Shown: positions 1 to 7,814, counted from the first letter of the stretch. The stretch: DNA of 64,000 nt from Falsiroseomonas sp051859025 (GCF_051859025.1 NZ_JBHYGL010000001.1:930001-994000); one strand, 5' to 3'. Numbers and translations are program-made. Notes: a model not told the origin generated them from the sequence alone.

Positions 1-56
1 TTCGTCACGGCCCGTTCCGGCAGGTAGCCGCCGGTGCCGATGATCACGGCGCGCAT
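1..56 (-). CDS. fabH: 3-oxoacyl-ACP synthase III (FabH), N-terminal fragment
   Basis: Only the first 18 or so codons are inside the window; the gene continues off the left edge. The visible N-terminus reads MRAVIIGTGGYLPERAVT, the typical opening of KASIII enzymes, which start type II fatty acid synthesis by condensing acetyl-CoA with malonyl-ACP. The start codon is at 56-54, 46 bases after the plsX stop on the same strand, and the rpmF-plsX-fabH order is the standard bacterial arrangement. The active-site Cys-His-Asn residues lie outside the window, so the call rests on the N-terminus plus context. Confidence 0.85.
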   Translation of the reverse strand, partial: MRAVIIGTGGYLPERAVT

Positions 57-102
57 CGCGCGTTCCCCTCCCAGGGCCGGGTTTTCTTGCCTCGCCCGCG
101 TG

Positions 103-1170
103 TCAGCGCGGGGTGGCCGCGACGCGCGGCGTGGTGTCCGAGAGGCGCGCCAGCCCCTCCTGGATCCGTTCGTTGAAGCGGTGCGTCACCATGTCCATGG
201 CGACATCGACGGCATGGGCGAAGCCGACGCCATCCGTGCCGCCATGGCTTTTGACCACGACGCCGTTCAGGCCGATCAGCACCGCGCCATTATAGCGCCG
301 CGGGTCCATCCATTCGCGCAGGCGATCCAGCGCGGGCCGCGCCAGCAGGTAGCCGACGCGGGCGGGGACGGAACTGGTGAAGACCTGGCGCAGCAGGTCG
401 CGCATCAGCTTCAGCGCGCCCTCCCCGGTCTTCAGCGCGACATTGCCGGTGAAGCCATCGGTGACGATCACGTCGACCGTGCCGGCCGCGATGTCATGGC
501 CTTCGACGAAACCGCGGAAATTGGCGCCGAGATGGCTGTCCCGCAGCGTTTCCGCCGCCTGGCGGACGCGCTCATCGCCCTTCAGTTCTTCGGACCCCAC
601 ATTCAGCAGGCCGAGGGTCGGCTCCGTCAGCCCCAGCACCGCGCGGGCGAAGGCATCGCCCATGACGGCGAATTCGATGAGGTTGCGGGCATCGCACTGA
701 ACATTGGCGCCGAGGTCGAGCATGACGACATCGCCGCGCGCGGAAGGCCCGATGGCCGCCAGCGCCGGCCGGTCGATCTCCGGCAGCGTCTTCACGACGA
801 TCTTGGCCAGCGCCATCAGCGCGCCGGTATTGCCGGCGGAGACGACGCCGGAGGCTTCGCCGCTTGCGACAGCATCGATCGCGCCGCGCATGGAGGAACC
901 GCGGACGCGCAGCGCCGCCGTCGGCTTCATGTCGCCGGGGATTGATTCCGGGGCATGGCGGAGGCTGCACGCCTTCGCCGCCCGGGGCCGTCGCGCCAGG
1001 AGCGCGCCCAACCGAGCTTCATCGCCGACGAGCAGGAAGCGCGCATGCGGATGACGTTCCGCCGCAAGTTCCAGACCATCCAGCACGGATTCGGGCGCGT
1101 GGTCCCCGCCCATCGCATCGATGGCCAGGGCGAATTCGCCGTTACCGCGGGCCGCAACCGACCTCGCCAT
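103..1170 (-). CDS. plsX: Phosphate acyltransferase PlsX
   Basis: PlsX makes acyl-phosphate from acyl-ACP; the glycerol-3-phosphate acyltransferase PlsY then uses it in phospholipid synthesis at the membrane. The 355-residue product has the expected length. It contains the signature AIDAMGGDHAP near residue 17, then SAGNTGALMALA and the VTDGFTGNVALK segment typical of the family, and ends in a basic tail. It sits between rpmF (45 bases upstream) and fabH (46 bases downstream) on the minus strand, a widely conserved operon linking ribosomal protein L32 with lipid synthesis. The first ATG before the conserved core was used as the start. Confidence 0.97.
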   Translation of the reverse strand: MARSVAARGNGEFALAIDAMGGDHAPESVLDGLELAAERHPHARFLLVGDEARLGALLARRPRAAKACSLRHAPESIPGDMKPTAALRVRGSSMRGAIDAVASGEASGVVSAGNTGALMALAKIVVKTLPEIDRPALAAIGPSARGDVVMLDLGANVQCDARNLIEFAVMGDAFARAVLGLTEPTLGLLNVGSEELKGDERVRQAAETLRDSHLGANFRGFVEGHDIAAGTVDVIVTDGFTGNVALKTGEGALKLMRDLLRQVFTSSVPARVGYLLARPALDRLREWMDPRRYNGAVLIGLNGVVVKSHGGTDGVGFAHAVDVAMDMVTHRFNERIQEGLARLSDTTPRVAATPR

Positions 1171-1215
1171 CAGGATCCGACCCTTCGCCGCATCGGCATC
1201 AGCCCGGCAACCCGA

Positions 1216-1416
1216 TCAGACGCGGATGACGCCCTTGGCCTTGTCCGCCGCCATCACCTCACGGCCATCGTAATGGCCGCAATGGGAGCAGACATGGTGC
1301 GGACGCTTCAGCTCACCGCAATTGGAGCATTCAAGGCTCGCAACAGCCGTCAGCGCCTCATGGCTACGGCGCATGCCGCGGCGGGAGGGCGAAACCTTCT
1401 TCTTCGGAACGGCCAT
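1216..1416 (-). CDS. rpmF: 50S ribosomal protein L32
   Basis: This 66-residue basic protein is a component of the large ribosomal subunit. It begins MAVPKKKVSPSRRGMRRSH, the canonical L32 opening, and carries two CxxC pairs (CSNC and CSHC) that would bind a structural zinc, so it is the zinc-containing form rather than a C-minus paralogue. It lies between the DUF177 gene (89 bases upstream) and plsX (45 bases downstream). DUF177-rpmF linkage is common across bacteria. The 89-base gap upstream could hold an extra promoter (TTGCGC, 17 bases, TAATGC on the minus strand), but this is weak. Confidence 0.98.
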   Translation of the reverse strand: MAVPKKKVSPSRRGMRRSHEALTAVASLECSNCGELKRPHHVCSHCGHYDGREVMAADKAKGVIRV

Positions 1417-1505
1417 GGTGCCGAGCCTTTCTCGTCAACAATCTGAAAGTAGGTGGGGCCGGCGGCATTACCACCGGCACCGAGAGGGCGCAAGCACGCC
1501 GAGGC

Positions 1506-2054
1506 TTATTCCCGCTTCAACCTCGCCAGCGCGGCGAAAGGGTTGGGGCGGGAATCCCCCGGTAACGGCTCTGCCGCTCTTTGCGCCGCCGGCGCCTCCG
1601 CGTCCAGCCCCGAAGCGGCGAGTTCCGGCGGAAGCGCGGCTTCGGGGTGCCGGGGATAGGGGTCGAGCGCCAAGGCGAGCTGCTCGGCCATCGCCTCGCC
1701 CAGGTCGATGAAGCCGCCCGCGCTCTCGATCTCATCGGGGCTGTCGGGGTCGTCATCCGTGGGCGGGACGCCATCGGGCAGGATGCGGAGGTCCACCGCC
1801 GCATCGACGCGCTGGTCCACCGGGTCCAGCGTGACGATGCATTCCTGCGTCACCTTGGCGCGGATGCGGCCACGGGCGCGCACCGTGCCACCGGTTTCCG
1901 CCGCGAGCGTCAGGGACGCCTTGAAGCTCGCGATGCCGGGAATCCCGAAGCGGCGGGCGAGTGCGGCGCATTCCGCCGGCGTCGCCACCAGATCCATCGC
2001 CTTCGGCTCATTCCCCAGCCGGTAGGGCCGGGGGAATTCAGGGGATACCGTCAT
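1506..2054 (-). CDS. DUF177 (YceD-like) protein
   Basis: This is a 182-residue member of the DUF177/YceD family, typically encoded next to rpmF. Homologues have been linked to accumulation of 23S rRNA, but the biochemical role is not settled. The diagnostic segment is VTQECIVTLDPV near residue 90, with the conserved cysteine seen in the family, followed by an acidic stretch (DDDPDSPDEIE) and a DLGEAMAEQLALALDPYPRHP segment typical of the C-terminal half. Its ATG overlaps the stop of the upstream bc1 chaperone gene by four bases (ATGA), which fixes the start and implies translational coupling. Confidence 0.9.
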   Translation of the reverse strand: MTVSPEFPRPYRLGNEPKAMDLVATPAECAALARRFGIPGIASFKASLTLAAETGGTVRARGRIRAKVTQECIVTLDPVDQRVDAAVDLRILPDGVPPTDDDPDSPDEIESAGGFIDLGEAMAEQLALALDPYPRHPEAALPPELAASGLDAEAPAAQRAAEPLPGDSRPNPFAALARLKRE

Positions 2055-2617
2055 GCCCCTACCGCCCCTGGCACCGATTCCGGCGGGGCGGGCGGGAAGG
2101 ACGCCTCCCCCTTCAGCAGCCTGGCCAGCGGCTGGTCGGCCAGGGAAGCGCGGATGCGCCCGCCCTGGGCGGCGAGTTCGGCGGGCGCGCCTTCGGGCGC
2201 CTCCCCCCGCCAGACGTTGCGGGACAGGGCTTCGGCCAGCGCGGGCCAGTCGCCCGATTCGAAGGCGGCCTCATAGGCCGCGGCGCGGCCATGGAAGGCT
2301 TCCCACATCTTCTTGACGCGCTTGCCGACGACGAGGTCGCCCACCCCCATCTCCCGCAGATTCACGTCCATGTCGGCGAACATGGCGTCGAAGACGGCCT
2401 GGGCCAGCTTCGGCCCTTGCGCGTCGGCATCGTGCCGCAGGCGGTTGATGAGCAGCGCGACATGGAAGGACACCAGGTCGAACCGCCCATCGAGGGTGTC
2501 CGGCACGCCCAGCCGGTCGAAATAGACGGGCTGCCGCGCCGCGCCGACGGCCGCGCCATACAGCGCGAATCCGGCACGTTCATGCGGCCGCCGCGTGAAA
2601 AGGCCGAGCAGGCCCAT
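2051..2617 (-). CDS. Ubiquinol-cytochrome c chaperone family protein (CBP3-like)
   Basis: This 188-residue protein resembles the ubiquinol-cytochrome c chaperone domain (mitochondrial Cbp3/UQCC1), which helps assemble the cytochrome bc1 complex. Features seen include an N-terminal MGLLGLFTRRP, a YFDRLGVPDTLDGRFDL segment, the conserved FHVALLINRL helix, and a MFADMDVNLREMGVGDL segment matching the family core. The frame stays open further upstream, but the start at 2617 (MGLLGL) directly precedes the conserved region. The upstream part would be low-complexity and antisense to the bamE promoter region, so the shorter form is preferred. The stop overlaps the DUF177 start by four bases. The function comes from family knowledge. 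Confidence 0.85.
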   Translation of the reverse strand: MGLLGLFTRRPHERAGFALYGAAVGAARQPVYFDRLGVPDTLDGRFDLVSFHVALLINRLRHDADAQGPKLAQAVFDAMFADMDVNLREMGVGDLVVGKRVKKMWEAFHGRAAAYEAAFESGDWPALAEALSRNVWRGEAPEGAPAELAAQGGRIRASLADQPLARLLKGEASFPPAPPESVPGAVGA

Positions 2618-2749
2618 GTGAAGCTCCGATCGCGATGCCGCCCCCATTGGCGGATCCGCCATCCCCGAAGCCGGCGCCGCAGGCGCCCCGGCAGCCCGAG
2701 GGGGGCCGGGGCCGTTGACCGCGCCGCGCGGGGGTGGAATACCGCCCAC
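2618..2749. promoter_or_regulatory. Divergent intergenic region between CBP3-like gene and bamE
   Basis: These 132 bases separate the leftward chaperone-DUF177-rpmF-plsX-fabH run from the rightward bamE-like gene, so promoters for both must lie here or just inside the genes. I see no strong -35/-10 pair and no recognisable operator. The assignment is positional only. Confidence 0.4.
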
Positions 2750-3310
2750 ATGGAGCGCCACCGCCACCCGGTCAACGTTTCGCGTCGTCCCGCGCGCGGG
2801 TTCGGCGCTACCCTCGGCCTCATGGCCCTGCTGGCGACGGGCGGCTGCGCCTGGATGCCCAGCGTGCCTGGGGCGAGCCTGTTCGAAAGCCCCCGCACCA
2901 TCCGCGGCCACCAGGTGGATGACGAAACCCTGGCGCAGATCACGCCGGGCGTCAGTTCGCGGAACGATGTGGAAAGCCTGCTCGGCTCGCCCTCCGTCAC
3001 CGGCACCTTCGATGACAGCGCCTGGTACTACATCAGCGGCGTCACCCGTCAGCGCCCCGGCCGCACCCTGGCGCTGGAGGATCAGCGCGTGGTCGCCATC
3101 CTGTTCGACGGGCGCGGCACGGTCCGCGAAGTGAAGCGCCTCGGCCAGGATGATGCGCGGGACGTGCGCGTGGTCAGCCGCGTCACGCCGTCCCCGGGCA
3201 ACGACCGGACGCTGCTGCAGCAGCTCTTCGGCAATCTCGGCCGCCTGGGCCCGGGCCTCGGCGCCGGGGCCAATACCAGCGTCGGCGCGCCCTCCCCCAC
3301 CGCACGCTAG
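2750..3310 (+). CDS. bamE: BamE/SmpA/OmlA-family outer membrane assembly lipoprotein
   Basis: BamE is a small lipoprotein of the BAM complex that inserts beta-barrel proteins into the outer membrane. This 186-residue product has a basic N-terminus, a hydrophobic stretch (LGLMALLATGGC) with a lipobox-like cysteine at about residue 33, then the SmpA/OmlA core: TIRGHQVDDETLAQITPGVSS, DVESLLGSPS, DDSAWYYISG and a final AILFDGRGTVREVKRLG. The C-terminal tail is low-complexity (Gly, Ala, Pro), longer than in E. coli BamE but usual in alphaproteobacteria. The ATG at 2750 gives a full basic n-region. An ATG at 2822 would leave a very short signal and is less likely. Confidence 0.9.
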   Translation: MERHRHPVNVSRRPARGFGATLGLMALLATGGCAWMPSVPGASLFESPRTIRGHQVDDETLAQITPGVSSRNDVESLLGSPSVTGTFDDSAWYYISGVTRQRPGRTLALEDQRVVAILFDGRGTVREVKRLGQDDARDVRVVSRVTPSPGNDRTLLQQLFGNLGRLGPGLGAGANTSVGAPSPTAR

Positions 3311-3313
3311 AAC

Positions 3314-3333
3314 GGGGGGCCGCTAGGCCCCCC
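3314..3333. terminator. Hairpin between bamE and the MFS gene
   Basis: A perfect 8-bp inverted repeat (GGGGGGCC, loop gcta, GGCCCCCC) begins four bases after the bamE stop, in a convergent intergenic gap. There is no clear U-run on either side, so it may act as a weak or bidirectional terminator or simply as an RNA-end stabiliser. Confidence 0.6.
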
Positions 3334-3341
3334 TGTGGCCA

Positions 3342-3388
3342 CCTCAGGCGGGCCTCACGGCCCTGCTCCTCAGGCGGGCCTTGCGGCC
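3342..3388. repeat. Two-copy 21-base tandem repeat overlapping the end of the MFS gene
   Basis: Copy 1 at 3342-3362 and copy 2 at 3368-3388 match at 19 of 21 positions with a period of 26. Copy 2 contains the stop codon and last codons of the MFS gene (minus strand); copy 1 lies just beyond the stop. Each unit contains a short GGCC...GGCC inverted repeat. A similar arrangement is found at the end of yajC. Confidence 0.75.
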
Positions 3389-4572
3389 CGACGGGGCCAC
3401 AGCGTCACGATCAGCGCCACCGCCAGCGCGGGCAGCAGCAGCAGGTTCAGCACATCCCAGCCCGCGCCGGCATGGACGGCGCCGGACCCCATCGCGGTGC
3501 AGGCGACGGTGCCGAAGACGATGAAGTCGTTCGCCGTCTGCGCGCGCACCCGTTCGGCCGGGCTGTGCGCTTCGCCCAGCATCGTGGTGGCGCCGACGAA
3601 CATGAAGTTCCACCCCACCCCCAGCAGCACAAGCGCCCCGCTGAAATGCCAGAATTGCTGGCCGGACAGCGCGACGGCGACGCAGAGCGCGTTCAGCACC
3701 GCCCCCACCGCCACGATCGGGCGCGCGCCCCAGCGGCTGATGAGGCGCCCCGTCACGAAGCCCGGCGCGAACATGGACACGGCGTGAAGCTGGATGACGG
3801 TGGCACTCGCCGTCACCGCGAAGCCGCAGGCCATCATCTCCAGCGGCGTGGAGGTCATGACCAGGTTCATCGTGCCGTAGGCGACCGCGCCGGTCAGGGC
3901 CGCGGCCATGAAGGCGGGGCGGCGGATGATCTCCCCCACCGGGGTCGGGCTGGCCTGGCGGGGCGGCGCGGGCGGCAGGCGGACGATGGACAGCAGCGTC
4001 ATGCAGGCCACCGGCAGCAGCGCCAGGATGAGGTAGGTGCCGAGGAACAGGAAGGGCGGCGCCATGTCCTTGCTGTGCTTGACCAGTTCCGGCCCGAAGA
4101 TCGCGGCCAGCACGCCACCGGTCATGACCAGGGAGATGGCGCGGGGGCGATAGGCGGGGCTCGCGACCTCACTGGCCGCGAAGCGGTAGTGCTGGGCGAT
4201 GCCGAAGCCGATGCCCGCCGGCAGCCCGCCCGCGACATAGAGCCAGAAGCTGTGCTGCCAGATGCCCGCCGCGAAGGTCAGGCAGCCGAGCAGGGAGGCG
4301 ATGGCCCCCATCATGAAGCCCGCCCGCCGGCCGAGCCGCGCGAAGACGATGCCGGCGGGAATCGAGGCCGCCATGGTGGCGACCATCTGGATGCCCATCG
4401 GCAGGGTGGCGAAGGATTTGTCGGAGGCCAAGCTGTAGCCCACCAGCGCCGACATCGCGACCTGGCCGACGACGGAGGCATTCATCAGCGCCTGGCAGAA
4501 GAACAGCAGCCAGACATCCCGGCGCATCCGGGATTCCTCCCTCGCCTCGGGCGTCGCGGTGGCGATCGACAT
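3370..4572 (-). CDS. MFS transporter
   Basis: This is a predicted 12-helix inner-membrane carrier of the major facilitator superfamily, 400 residues from the preferred start. Visible features are alternating hydrophobic segments, a loop 2-3 signature-like stretch (IVFARLGRRAGFMMG, about residue 80), a large central loop rich in Pro and Arg (residues about 190-205), and a second half starting with GRLISRWGARPIVAVG. The substrate cannot be told from sequence. An ATG at 4587 would give five more residues; the ATG at 4572 overlaps the thiL stop as TGATG and is preferred because it implies coupling. It is the last gene of the rpiB-to-thiL run. Confidence 0.85.
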   Translation of the reverse strand: MSIATATPEAREESRMRRDVWLLFFCQALMNASVVGQVAMSALVGYSLASDKSFATLPMGIQMVATMAASIPAGIVFARLGRRAGFMMGAIASLLGCLTFAAGIWQHSFWLYVAGGLPAGIGFGIAQHYRFAASEVASPAYRPRAISLVMTGGVLAAIFGPELVKHSKDMAPPFLFLGTYLILALLPVACMTLLSIVRLPPAPPRQASPTPVGEIIRRPAFMAAALTGAVAYGTMNLVMTSTPLEMMACGFAVTASATVIQLHAVSMFAPGFVTGRLISRWGARPIVAVGAVLNALCVAVALSGQQFWHFSGALVLLGVGWNFMFVGATTMLGEAHSPAERVRAQTANDFIVFGTVACTAMGSGAVHAGAGWDVLNLLLLPALAVALIVTLWPRRAARPA

Positions 4573-5531
4573 CAGAAGTGGCTCCATCCCCCCCGGGGCA
4601 GCGGAACCTCGCCCCCCGTGGCGTCCGTCACGCGGACGCCTTCACCTTGCATGAAGCACCCGATCCGCGTCACCGCCACCCCCGCTTCCATGCCGGCGGC
4701 GCGGATGAGGGCGGCGTTGCCGGGCGGGGCGGCGAAGAGCAGTTCGTAGTCATCGCCCCCGGCCAGGATGCGGGACAGCATCGTGGGATCGGCGGCGAGC
4801 GCGCCGGCGGCGGCGGGGGAGAGCGGCACGGAAGGGGCCTCGATCACCGCGCCCAGCGCCGCGGCGCGGGCGAGGTGGCCGAGGTCCTGCACCAGCCCGT
4901 CCGACACATCCATGGCCGCATGCACCAGGCCCGCAAGCCGCTGCCCGAGGGCGAGGCGCGGCCGCGGCAGCCGGTAGCGGCTGGCCAGGTGGTCGTCGGG
5001 CGGCAGGCGCCCCGTCAGCGCCAGCAGGCCGAGCGCGCCATCGCCGATGGTGCCGGACACCCAGACATCATCGCCTGGCCGCGCCCCCTGCCGCCGCAGC
5101 GCCTGGCCGGGCGCCACATGACCGAGGATGGTGAGGGAGAAGGTCGCCGGCCCCGGCGTGACGACGGTATCGCCCCCCAGCACGGAAAGCCCGAATTCCC
5201 GCTGGTCCAGCGCCAGGCCGCGCGCGAAGGCCGCGATCCAGTCATCGGTGGTCCCGCGCGCGAAGCCGCAGGTCATGAGGTAGCCGAGCGGCGTGGCGCC
5301 CATCGCGGCGAGGTCCGAGAGATTCACCCGCAGCAGCTTGCGCCCGATGGTGGCGGGCGGGTCGTCCGGCAGGAAATGCACGCCGGCGACCATGGCATCG
5401 GCGGCCAGCACCAGGGTGCGGCCGGGGGGCGGCGTCAGCAGCGCGGCATCGTCGCCGAGGTTCAGGGCGCCCTCCCCGGCCAAAGGCAGGAAATGGCGGG
5501 CGATGAGGGAGAATTCGGGGGGGAGGGTCAT
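4572..5531 (-). CDS. thiL: Thiamine-monophosphate kinase
   Basis: ThiL phosphorylates thiamine monophosphate to thiamine diphosphate with ATP. The 319-residue product starts MTLPPEFSLIARHF and has the family motifs in order: LNLGDDAALL near residue 24 (metal-binding aspartates), VHFLPDDPPATIGRKLLRVN, LGGDTVVTPG (residues about 125-135), GDDVWVSGTIGDGALGL, MDVSDGLVQDLGHLA (residues about 205-215) and ILAGGDDYELLFAAP. The frame is open further upstream, but that part overlaps two perfect hairpins and shows no conserved sequence. In alphaproteobacteria thiL commonly follows nusB, as here, with a 117-base gap. Confidence 0.95.
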   Translation of the reverse strand: MTLPPEFSLIARHFLPLAGEGALNLGDDAALLTPPPGRTLVLAADAMVAGVHFLPDDPPATIGRKLLRVNLSDLAAMGATPLGYLMTCGFARGTTDDWIAAFARGLALDQREFGLSVLGGDTVVTPGPATFSLTILGHVAPGQALRRQGARPGDDVWVSGTIGDGALGLLALTGRLPPDDHLASRYRLPRPRLALGQRLAGLVHAAMDVSDGLVQDLGHLARAAALGAVIEAPSVPLSPAAAGALAADPTMLSRILAGGDDYELLFAAPPGNAALIRAAGMEAGVAVTRIGCFMQGEGVRVTDATGGEVPLPRGGWSHF

Positions 5532-5541
5532 CGCTGACGAG

Positions 5542-5597
5542 ATGGGGAAGGCGCTGCCTTCCCCATGCCCCATCCGCCAGGGGCGTGACGCCCCTGG
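5542..5597. repeat. Two consecutive perfect short-loop hairpins between nusB and thiL
   Basis: Hairpin 1 has an 11-bp perfect stem (5542-5552 with 5556-5566, loop gct). Hairpin 2 has a 9-bp perfect stem (5577-5585 with 5589-5597, loop tga). Both lie in the 117-base gap after nusB on the transcribed strand. Neither is followed by a U-run, so they look more like RNA-stability or REP-like elements than a standard terminator. Confidence 0.7.
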
Positions 5598-5648
5598 ACC
5601 GTCATCAGACGGGGACGCCGGCAGATGCATGCATCCGCCAGCAAGCCA

Positions 5649-6152
5649 TCACGGCCGGGCGAATTCATCGGCCCGCAGGCTGCGCGCCAGCGCGTCCAGC
5701 ACGCCATTCGCGAAACGCGGCTCATCGCCCACGAAGAAGCCATGCGCGATGTCGAGGTATTCGTTGATCACCACCCGCGCCGGCGGTTCATGCGGCGTGG
5801 AGAGTTCGCCCGCCGCGGCGCGCAGCAGCGCCCGCAGCACGGGGTCCAGCTTCTCCAGCGGCCAGTCCTTGGCCAATGCCTTGCCGATCGTCTCGTCCAG
5901 CGATTCGATCCGTGCGGCGGTGTCGCGGACGATACGGGCGAACAGCTTGGCATCGGCGTCGGGCACCCTGCCCTCCCCCAGCCCCTCATCCGCGTCATTC
6001 GGGCCCAGGCGGTGGCGGACGAATTGCTGGATGACGGTTTCCGGGTTCTCGCCGGCCTGTTCGGACTGGAACAGCGCCTGCACGGCGGCCAGGCGCGCCC
6101 CGGTGCGGGGGCGGCCCTTCTGCAGGCGGCCGGACTCGCGCGGGCCGCTCAT
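5649..6152 (-). CDS. nusB: Transcription antitermination factor NusB
   Basis: NusB binds boxA RNA with NusE (S10) in the rRNA antitermination complex. The 167-residue helical protein has the family's GARLAAVQALFQSEQ near residue 18, a central DWPLEKLDPVLRALLRAAAGEL and the C-terminal VVINEYLDIAHGFFVGDEPRFANGVLDAL split over the last helices. The start ATG overlaps the ribH stop by four bases (ATGA), the classic ribH-nusB coupling, so the start is secure. The basic, Gly/Arg-rich N-terminus is slightly longer than in E. coli NusB, as in other alphaproteobacteria. Confidence 0.96.
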   Translation of the reverse strand: MSGPRESGRLQKGRPRTGARLAAVQALFQSEQAGENPETVIQQFVRHRLGPNDADEGLGEGRVPDADAKLFARIVRDTAARIESLDETIGKALAKDWPLEKLDPVLRALLRAAAGELSTPHEPPARVVINEYLDIAHGFFVGDEPRFANGVLDALARSLRADEFARP

Positions 6153-6631
6153 GCCCGGCCCCAGCGGCGGGCCAGCGCCACCTGGGTCAGGGCGGCGTGC
6201 GCGGCCTCCACACCCTTGTTCATGCCGTCGTCGCGGGACCGCGCGATGGCCTGGTCCAGCGTCGCGACCGTCAGCAGGCCGAAGCCCAGCGCCGCGCCCG
6301 TCTCGGCGGCAATCGCCATGACGCCCTGGCAGACGGCGTCGCAGATGAAGTCGTAGTGGTCCGTCTCACCCTTCACCACGCAGCCCAGCAGGATGAAGCC
6401 ATCCCAGCCGCGGCCAGCGGCCAGCGCCATGCGGAGCGCGGCCGGGAGTTCGAAGGCGCCGGCGACGTCCACCACCTCCAGCTGCCCGCCTGCTTCCTCG
6501 ACGCGCTTGCGGGCGCCGGCGAGCATGCCGCCGACGACCTCCTCGTAATATGGGGCCTGGATGACCAGCAGCCGGGGTGGCTGGCCGGGAATCGGTGATG
6601 CCGCGCGGGTCGGCGCGTCCTTGGTGCTCAT
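6149..6631 (-). CDS. ribH: 6,7-dimethyl-8-ribityllumazine synthase
   Basis: RibH condenses 5-amino-6-ribitylaminouracil with 3,4-dihydroxy-2-butanone 4-phosphate to give lumazine, the penultimate step to riboflavin; it assembles into pentamers or icosahedra. The 160-residue product shows VDVAGAFELPAAL near residue 56, LLGCVVKGETDHYDFI near residue 83 (containing the catalytic His) and a final VEAAHAALTQVALARRWG segment. It follows ribBX by 64 bases and overlaps nusB by four. The N-terminal 15 or so residues are poorly conserved, so the exact start could be a few codons further in. Confidence 0.97.
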   Translation of the reverse strand: MSTKDAPTRAASPIPGQPPRLLVIQAPYYEEVVGGMLAGARKRVEEAGGQLEVVDVAGAFELPAALRMALAAGRGWDGFILLGCVVKGETDHYDFICDAVCQGVMAIAAETGAALGFGLLTVATLDQAIARSRDDGMNKGVEAAHAALTQVALARRWGRA

Positions 6632-6695
6632 GCTGCCTGATACATCCTCAAGCGGCCGGCGGCGAATCGTGCCGCCTGGCCGGTCAGCTTGCCGG

Positions 6696-7814
6696 TCAGT
6701 CCTTGGGGATCGGCCGGGTCTCGAGCACCGTCAGCCCGTAGCCCTCCAGACCCACCAGGGGGCGGGGGTTGTCGGACAGGCGGATGATGTCGCGCAAGCC
6801 CAGATCGGCCAGGATCTGCGCGCCGATGCCGTAGTCCCGGATCTCGGGCGCCACCTGCCGGCGGTCCCGCTGCGCGCGGACCTGCTGGGACAGGCCATCG
6901 GAACGCCAATCCCGCAGCAGCACCACCACGCCGCGCCCGGCCTGGTCGATGGCGCGCATGGCGGCGTGGAGGTCCTGTTCGACACGGCCGCCGATCATGT
7001 CCTTGAGAAGCGAGGCGGCGTGCATCCGCACCAGCGTCGGCTGCGGGCCGGTCACATCCCCCTTCACCAGGGCGACATGCTCGCCTTCCTGCAGGGTGGA
7101 GGAATAGACCACGGCGCGCCACGGCCCGCCGATGCCCTCCACCGTGCCTTCCTCGACCCGCTTCACCAGCCGTTCCGTCCGGCGGCGATGGCCGATGAGG
7201 TCCGCGATGGTGCCAAGCTTGAGGCCGTGATGCTGCGCGAAGGCGACGAGGTCCGGCATCCGGGCCATGGTGCCGTCATCGTTCATGATCTCGCAGATCA
7301 CGCCGGCCGGGTTCAGCCCTGCGAGGCGCGCGAAATCCACCGCCGCTTCCGTGTGCCCGGCGCGGACCAGCGTCCCGCCATCCCGCGCCACCAGCGGGAA
7401 GACATGGCCGGGGGTGACGATATGCTCCCGCCCCAGTTCCGGGTTGATGGCGACGGCAACGGTCTTGGCGCGGTCGGCGGCGGAGATGCCGGTGGTGACG
7501 CCGTCCCGCGCCTCGATCGACACCGTGAAGGCCGTGGCGTGGCGCGTGCCGTTGGACTGCGCCATCAGGGGCAGGCCGAGCTGTTCCACGCGGTGCCGCG
7601 CCATCGCCAGGCAGATCAGCCCGCGGGCGTGCTTGGCCATGAAGTTGATGGCGTCCGGCGTCGCGAATTGCGCGGGGATGACCAGGTCGCCCTCATTCTC
7701 CCGGTCCTCGTCATCCACGAGGATGAACATGCGGCCGCGGCGGGCCTCCTCGATCAGATCCTCCGTCGGGCTGAGGAAGTCGGCGAAGCTGGTGGTCCGG
7801 GGCTGCACGTTCAT
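6696..7814 (-). CDS. ribB: 3,4-dihydroxy-2-butanone 4-phosphate synthase fused to a degenerate GTP cyclohydrolase II domain (RibBX type)
   Basis: The N-terminal half (residues about 1-215 of 372) is a complete RibB, converting ribulose 5-phosphate to the four-carbon riboflavin precursor: DDEDRENEGDL, RHATAFTVSIEA, GVTTGISAADR and LVRAGHTEAAVDFARLAG are all present. The C-terminal half keeps the GTP cyclohydrolase II fold signature (RDYGIGAQILADLGL) but not its chemistry. The three zinc cysteines of the usual CLTGDVFGS-CDCG region are absent (here SLLKDMIGGRVEQDLH), and the GRG motif reads RDWRSDGLS. This matches the RibBX variant described in Proteobacteria, so a separate ribA is expected elsewhere. 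The start overlaps the ribE stop by four bases. Confidence 0.93.
   Translation of the reverse strand: MNVQPRTTSFADFLSPTEDLIEEARRGRMFILVDDEDRENEGDLVIPAQFATPDAINFMAKHARGLICLAMARHRVEQLGLPLMAQSNGTRHATAFTVSIEARDGVTTGISAADRAKTVAVAINPELGREHIVTPGHVFPLVARDGGTLVRAGHTEAAVDFARLAGLNPAGVICEIMNDDGTMARMPDLVAFAQHHGLKLGTIADLIGHRRRTERLVKRVEEGTVEGIGGPWRAVVYSSTLQEGEHVALVKGDVTGPQPTLVRMHAASLLKDMIGGRVEQDLHAAMRAIDQAGRGVVVLLRDWRSDGLSQQVRAQRDRRQVAPEIRDYGIGAQILADLGLRDIIRLSDNPRPLVGLEGYGLTVLETRPIPKD

Noticed and set aside
6696..7170. Functional GTP cyclohydrolase II (RibA) activity in the RibB fusion
   Set aside because: The zinc-binding cysteines and the catalytic GRG motif are not there, so full RibBA function is not supported.
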